From Bacillota bacterium (GTDB lineage Bacteria > Bacillota > Clostridia > Christensenellales > SZUA-584): a DNA stretch of 64,000 nucleotides. Positions 59,927 through 64,000 of this stretch are shown piece after piece. Within the stretch, counting starts at the first letter, position 1. Each line of letters starts with the position of its first letter. The notes beneath the pieces are model-generated. The model was not told the DNA's origin and ran no database searches. It was given only the letters and a program-made list of their open reading frames with translations. Made by a program: the position numbers and the translations under genes. The DNA is taken from positions 62,001 to 126,000 of the forward strand of contig JAEWRI010000022.1 of NCBI GenBank assembly GCA_023460085.1. The letters are read 5' to 3'.

Positions 59927-61393
59927 TTAAGCCTCAGCCACTTGATGGTTGAACGCTTTGATGAGTTCATCCAACTCTTCCGTATGCGTCACGATATCAG
60001 TCCAGTAGCTGTCGTCGTCCCACTGGGCCAGTATTTCGTTATACGTCTTGCCTTGCTGCTCCACCCAAGTGTAATACTTGAGGTTGTGCACAGCTTTGCG
60101 GTCGTAGTAGTTCAGTTCCTTCAAGTAGTCAATGTTGATGCCATCGAAATACCGGGCGTTCACCGCGTGCGCCGCAAACGCGTCAAACGCGCCGCGCTCT
60201 TCGGTCAGCTCTGTGAGGCGGCTCTCGTACATCGAGATGGAGTCGGTCAGTATCGTGACCACCACGTCGTCTTCCTTGAGCTCGAAGTACTTGGCGTACT
60301 TGATGGCCGCAATGAGGTTGGCCGCGCCGGAGATACCCACCCAATTCAGGCGGCTGATGACGTCTTCCGATACGCCCTTTTCACGCAGCAGCTTGAGGCC
60401 CTCGGGTTCGTTGAACATACGAATCCACTGCATCGGGATCTCATCGTCCACCGCCACAGCCACGTCGGTGTTCTTCACGTTGTGTATCCACGGGATGTGC
60501 TTGTCACCGATTCCCTCGATGCGGTGCGCGCCGAAACCGTTGTTGTATATCGTGGGGCACTGCAGCGCCTCGGACGCCGCGATACGGCTCTTGGGAAATA
60601 TCTTCTTCAGGTAATCGCCCGCCGCGATGGTGCCCGCGGAGCCGGTGCAGCTGATATAACCATGCGGGTTTCCGCCGACTTTGTTCAGCACCTCTTCGAT
60701 GGCGCTGCCTGTCACCTCATAATGCCACAGGTAGTTGCCAAATTCCTCAAACTGGTTGAATATCATCAAGTCCTGGCCGGACTTGCGCAGCTCCCAGCAC
60801 TTGTCGAATATCTCTTTGACGTTGCTCTCGGTACCCGGCGTCTTGATGGTCTCGCCCGCCACCGTCTTCAGCCATTCAAAGCGCTCCTTGCTCATGCCCT
60901 CGGGCAGTATCGCGATGGAATCGCAGCCAAGCAGCGCCGAGTCGTACGCGCCGCCGCGGCAGTAGTTGCCGGTGGACGGCCAGACAGCCTTCTGCGTGGT
61001 GGGGTCAAACTGGCCCGTCACCAACCGGGGTACGAGGCACGAGAACGCCGCGCCCACCTTGTGCGCGCCCGTGGGGAACCACTTGCCGCTGATGGCCACG
61101 ATCTTGGCCTTCACGCCAGTAATCGCCTCGGGAAACTCGATATAGTTGACGCCGCCGAAGCCGCCGCCCATTTCCTTCGCCTCGTTATGCCAGTTGATGC
61201 GGTACAGATTGAGCGGATTCACGTCCCAAAGACCTACGTTTTTCAGCTGCGCTTTAACGCTGTCGCTGATAAGCGCGGGGTTCTTCATCTGCGCGAACGT
61301 TGGAATGACAATATTGCGTTCCTTCGCGCGCTGCACCGCTCTTTTCAGCCGTGCTTTGTCAACGTTTAAATCAATCAGCTTATACTTGCTCAT
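59927..61393 (-). CDS. Uncharacterised PLP-dependent enzyme (cysteine/threonine-synthase fold)
   Basis: 488 residues from ATG 61393 behind AAGGAGA. Fold-type II PLP enzyme: probable Schiff-base lysine in GKWFPTGAHKVGAAF near 115, phosphate/substrate loop STGNYCRGGAYDSAL near 155, glycine-rich SCTGSAGTIAAGDYLKK near 255 and TDSISMYESR near 400. Longer than cysteine synthase, with N- and C-terminal extensions. Situated between the hydantoinase and ygeX, so it probably acts on an intermediate of purine breakdown, but the reaction is not known to me. Confidence 0.75.
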   Translation of the reverse strand: MSKYKLIDLNVDKARLKRAVQRAKERNIVIPTFAQMKNPALISDSVKAQLKNVGLWDVNPLNLYRINWHNEAKEMGGGFGGVNYIEFPEAITGVKAKIVAISGKWFPTGAHKVGAAFSCLVPRLVTGQFDPTTQKAVWPSTGNYCRGGAYDSALLGCDSIAILPEGMSKERFEWLKTVAGETIKTPGTESNVKEIFDKCWELRKSGQDLMIFNQFEEFGNYLWHYEVTGSAIEEVLNKVGGNPHGYISCTGSAGTIAAGDYLKKIFPKSRIAASEALQCPTIYNNGFGAHRIEGIGDKHIPWIHNVKNTDVAVAVDDEIPMQWIRMFNEPEGLKLLREKGVSEDVISRLNWVGISGAANLIAAIKYAKYFELKEDDVVVTILTDSISMYESRLTELTEERGAFDAFAAHAVNARYFDGINIDYLKELNYYDRKAVHNLKYYTWVEQQGKTYNEILAQWDDDSYWTDIVTHTEELDELIKAFNHQVAEA

Positions 61394-61423
61394 GATTGTC
61401 TCCTTCATCTTTCTAAACTTAAT

Positions 61424-62794
61424 CTAATCGACGCTCAGCGTCGGTTTATCGCGCTTGATGAACTGCCCTCTGCCCTTTTGCCCAAGAAACTGGTTGTTCC
61501 GGACAATCACCTCTCCGCGAGACAGAACGCAGTCCACACTGCACTCCATCTCACAACCCTCATAGGGCGTGTAGTCTACGTTTTCATGCAGCCTGCTGTG
61601 AGATACCCTATAGCCCTTCAAATTCATGAGGACGATATCCGCATCACTCCCCACACGGACAGCACCCTTCTTCGGATACATGCCGAACAGTTTCGCAGGA
61701 TGGGTCGCGCATAGCTTGGCAAACTGCACCGGCGATATGCGCCCCTTCAGCACGCCCTCCGAGAACATCAGCGGCACGCGCAACTCTACTCCTGGCATAC
61801 CGTTCGGGCATTTGGTAAAGTCCGCGCCGCCCAGCCGCTGCTTCAGCGTGTAGTCAAACGGACAATGGTCGGTTGCAACGGTATCGATATCGCCTTTTCG
61901 GATGTCCTCCCAGAGCAGGGCGTTGTTGGCTTTATCACGCAGCGGCGGGCTTAAGATGTATTTCAGCCCATCCCCCCGCTCGTAATACGAATCGTTCAGC
62001 AGCAGATACTGCGGACAGGTTTCCACGAATATATTTCTGAGGCCATTCTGCTTTGCGAGGGTGATGTATTGCATCCCCAGATGATTGGAGAGGTGCACGA
62101 TGTACAGCGGTGCATCCCCAGCCACGGCGGAGATGTGCGTCATACGGCTGATGGCTTCGGCTTCGCACGGCTCCGGACGGCTGACGGCGTGGTATTGGGG
62201 CGCTGTGTATCCGCTTTCGGACAACTCGCGACGCCGCGTGTTGACAAGGCCGTCGTTCTCCGGATGCACCGTGATCATCACACCCAGCGCTTTGGCGCGC
62301 TTCATCACAGCGTAGATATCCTCGTCGGCCATTTTGTACGGATACGTCATGTAAATCTTATAGCTGGTGATGCCCTCGCCTGCGAGCGTTTCCATCATGG
62401 TCAGAACGCCCTCGTCCACATGCTGCATTACGCCGTGGAAGCTGTAGTCAATCACCGCCATGTCCTTTGCCAGCGTATGGTACAATCTAATCTGATGGTC
62501 AAGACCGCAGCCCTTCGGCCCGAAGCCCGGATGGTCCACGATGGTGGTCGTGCCGCCGCAAGCCGCTGCAACGGTACCGGTGAAGAAATCATCCTGTGCG
62601 ACCGCGATACCCACGTCCAGACAGAAGTGGGTATGGACGTCAATGCCGCCTGGCAGCACATACATGCCCGCAGCGTCTATGGTCTCGCCGCCTGGCAGGC
62701 TCTCCCCTATCTCCGCGACAACGCCGTTTTCAATGCGTACATCCGCTTTGACGGTTTCGGTTTCCGTCACCACGTATCCGTTCTGAATGACCAC
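61424..62794 (-). CDS. hyuA: Dihydropyrimidinase/hydantoinase-type amidohydrolase (HyuA-like)
   Basis: 456 residues from GTG 62794, 9 bp after AGGGG and 2 bp after the xdhD stop; the open frame extends 56 codons further into xdhD without a ribosome site. Opens cyclic amide rings. Metal ligands GIDVHTHFCLD near 58, the probable carboxylated lysine in ITSYKIYMTYPY near 150, HPEND near 180, HLSNHLGMQY near 235 and ATDHCPFD near 310. In the purine pathway it is thought to hydrolyse a ring-opened purine intermediate. Confidence 0.9.
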   Translation of the reverse strand: MVIQNGYVVTETETVKADVRIENGVVAEIGESLPGGETIDAAGMYVLPGGIDVHTHFCLDVGIAVAQDDFFTGTVAAACGGTTTIVDHPGFGPKGCGLDHQIRLYHTLAKDMAVIDYSFHGVMQHVDEGVLTMMETLAGEGITSYKIYMTYPYKMADEDIYAVMKRAKALGVMITVHPENDGLVNTRRRELSESGYTAPQYHAVSRPEPCEAEAISRMTHISAVAGDAPLYIVHLSNHLGMQYITLAKQNGLRNIFVETCPQYLLLNDSYYERGDGLKYILSPPLRDKANNALLWEDIRKGDIDTVATDHCPFDYTLKQRLGGADFTKCPNGMPGVELRVPLMFSEGVLKGRISPVQFAKLCATHPAKLFGMYPKKGAVRVGSDADIVLMNLKGYRVSHSRLHENVDYTPYEGCEMECSVDCVLSRGEVIVRNNQFLGQKGRGQFIKRDKPTLSVD

Positions 62795-62796
62795 TG

Positions 62797-64000
62797 CTAT
62801 TTCCCCTGCTTTCTGTAGGGCGTATCCTCCAGCGGCAGGCTCGTCCGATGCTTGCCGTCCAGCTTGAAATACGCTCCGGCTACCGCGGGCGCGGTCGGAA
62901 TCGAGGCAATCTCTCCGATGCCCTTCGCACCATAAGCCGTATCGGCTTTCACCGGCGCACACACAAATTTAACGTCGATATCCGGCACGGCGTTGGCGCG
63001 GAATAAACCGAGCTTTGCGTAACGCGTCTGCGGCACACAGTTCACGAGCGGATAATCCTCCGTCAGCGCGTACCCGAGGCTCATGACCACGCCGCCTTCC
63101 ACCTGTCCTTCGGCGCTCTTCCGGTTGATTACCTGTCCCGCGTCGTAAACGGCATATACCTTTTCGACTTTGGCGTCCTCGCCCAGCACCACCACCTGTA
63201 CGCCATAGGTATAAGCCGCGTGGCTGTACGGGTGTTCCTTGTCCGTGGTGATGGGGTCGGTCACGCAGGTAAACTCCCCGTAGAACTCACGGCCTTCCAA
63301 ATCCGTCAGCGTATCGCCCTCGTCCAGCGCCTGTTTCAACTCCTCGCATGCTTTGCGAACTGCCTGACCGGTGAACATGGTTTGCCGTGAAGCGGTCGTC
63401 GTGCCCGAATTGGGGGTGCGCCTGGTATCCGGCGTCTCTATCACCATATATGCCGGCGCCAGATTCAGCGTATGGCAGGCGACCTGTAATACTACGGTAT
63501 CAAGGCCCTGCCCGATTCTCGCCGCGCCGGTGCGCACATGCACCTTGCCGCCTTCGACGGATATGATGCAGCGGCCTGTATCCGGCACGCCCACGCCAAG
63601 GCCGGTGTTCTTTATGGAACCGGCAATGCCCGCGACGGTATGGCGCTCGTAGTCTTCTTTTACCGCCTGCAGACACTCCCGGTAGGCGGTCGTTTTATCC
63701 GCAATCTGGCCGTTGGGCAGTATGCCGTCCGGCACGATTGCGTTGCGGAAGCGTATCTCCCATGGCGAAATCCCTGCTAGCGATGCAAGCTCTGTAAGAT
63801 TGCACTCCGTCGCGAACGTGCTCTGCGTCACGCCGAAGCCGCGATACGCGCCTGCCGGAGGATTGTTGGTGTATACCGCCTTGCCCTCGATGTCCACGCA
63901 CGGATACTGATAAGGCCCCGCCGCGTGCGTACACGCCCGCTGCACCACCGGGCCGCCCAGAGAGGCGTATGCTCCCGTGTCGGCAAGGATACGCGCCCGC
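62797..64000 (-). CDS. xdhD: Xanthine dehydrogenase-like molybdenum-binding subunit, 5' end beyond window
   Basis: C-terminal 400 residues of a second Mo hydroxylase; the frame remains open to base 64000. NNPPAGAYRGFGVTQ near the start, RTGAARIGQGLDT, EGGVVMSLGYALTEDYPL and GIGEIASIPTAPAVAGAYF (catalytic Glu) are visible. About 25-30 percent-type resemblance by eye to xdhA here, so the two are separate paralogues. Next to hyuA and ygeX it corresponds to the XdhD position of the purine/urate cluster, where the large subunit is often fused to its Fe-S domain; whether that is so here is hidden by the edge. Confidence 0.88.
   Translation of the reverse strand, partial: RARILADTGAYASLGGPVVQRACTHAAGPYQYPCVDIEGKAVYTNNPPAGAYRGFGVTQSTFATECNLTELASLAGISPWEIRFRNAIVPDGILPNGQIADKTTAYRECLQAVKEDYERHTVAGIAGSIKNTGLGVGVPDTGRCIISVEGGKVHVRTGAARIGQGLDTVVLQVACHTLNLAPAYMVIETPDTRRTPNSGTTTASRQTMFTGQAVRKACEELKQALDEGDTLTDLEGREFYGEFTCVTDPITTDKEHPYSHAAYTYGVQVVVLGEDAKVEKVYAVYDAGQVINRKSAEGQVEGGVVMSLGYALTEDYPLVNCVPQTRYAKLGLFRANAVPDIDVKFVCAPVKADTAYGAKGIGEIASIPTAPAVAGAYFKLDGKHRTSLPLEDTPYRKQGK

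Overview
The window looks like chromosome from a strictly anaerobic Bacillota of the class Clostridia. Supporting evidence: an NADH-linked [FeFe]-hydrogenase operon, RNase Y, RsfS-YqeK-NadD, DegV, LexA, Hfq next to a YnbB-type PLP protein, strong AGGAGG ribosome sites with frequent GTG/TTG starts, and TTGACA/TATAAT promoters. Base composition is moderately GC-rich except for an AT-rich patch at about 35.2-36.2 kb. No IS element, prophage, rRNA operon or CRISPR array was seen.

Layout. 0-1.9 kb: a drug-type ABC exporter operon (ATPase plus permease) broken by about five single-base frameshifts. 2.1-2.7 kb: tRNA operon Val-Gly-Cys-Leu. 2.85-7.35 kb: degV, miaB, an uncharacterised membrane-anchored HExxH protease and a convergent lipoprotein gene. 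7.4-14.3 kb: mutS-mutL-miaA-hfq-ynbB operon. 14.3-20.1 kb: lexA, a chromosomal tyrosine recombinase with a symmetrical dif-like site just upstream, rnhA-proC, tRNA-Trp, purB and an M19 dipeptidase. 20-24.5 kb: rny, a membrane protein, and nadD-yqeK-rsfS. 24.5-30.1 kb: the hydrogenase operon hydC-hydB-hydA, in which HydB is fused to a GltD/NfnB-like flavoprotein. 30.4-35.2 kb: orphan response regulator, Mrp ATPase, DUF368 protein, YyaL. 35.2-36.1 kb: AT-rich island with one unknown gene and a decayed second yyaL start. 36.2-42 kb: a TetR-controlled efflux group (heterodimeric ABC exporter plus MATE pump) with matching inverted repeats before each transcription unit.

42-64 kb is a purine-catabolism island. 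Purines or nucleosides would enter through a BMP-type ABC importer. Adenine, guanine and 8-oxoguanine deaminases feed hypoxanthine, xanthine and urate to one or two molybdenum hydroxylases. These are probably of the labile-selenium type, because yqeB lies in the operon and a MocA cytidylyltransferase lies nearby. A second hydroxylase (xdhD-like, cut by the window edge), a hydantoinase, a PLP enzyme of unknown reaction and diaminopropionate ammonia-lyase (ygeX) correspond to part of the anaerobic purine/urate degradation cluster known from E. coli and gut Clostridia. A YheO-type regulator lies in the middle.

The most interesting signal is in the 5' leader of the yqeB-xdh-deaminase operon. It folds as a purine-riboswitch aptamer (P1, P2, P3, GG/CC kissing loops, invariant L3) but has an enlarged J3/1 and changed core positions. 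Its P1 strand contains the ribosome binding site of a previously unannotated 56-codon ORF that is translationally coupled to yqeB. This could be a variant ligand class (xanthine, urate or 8-oxoguanine) controlling the pathway that consumes that ligand. A second, unclassified structured leader precedes the purine-binding lipoprotein gene.
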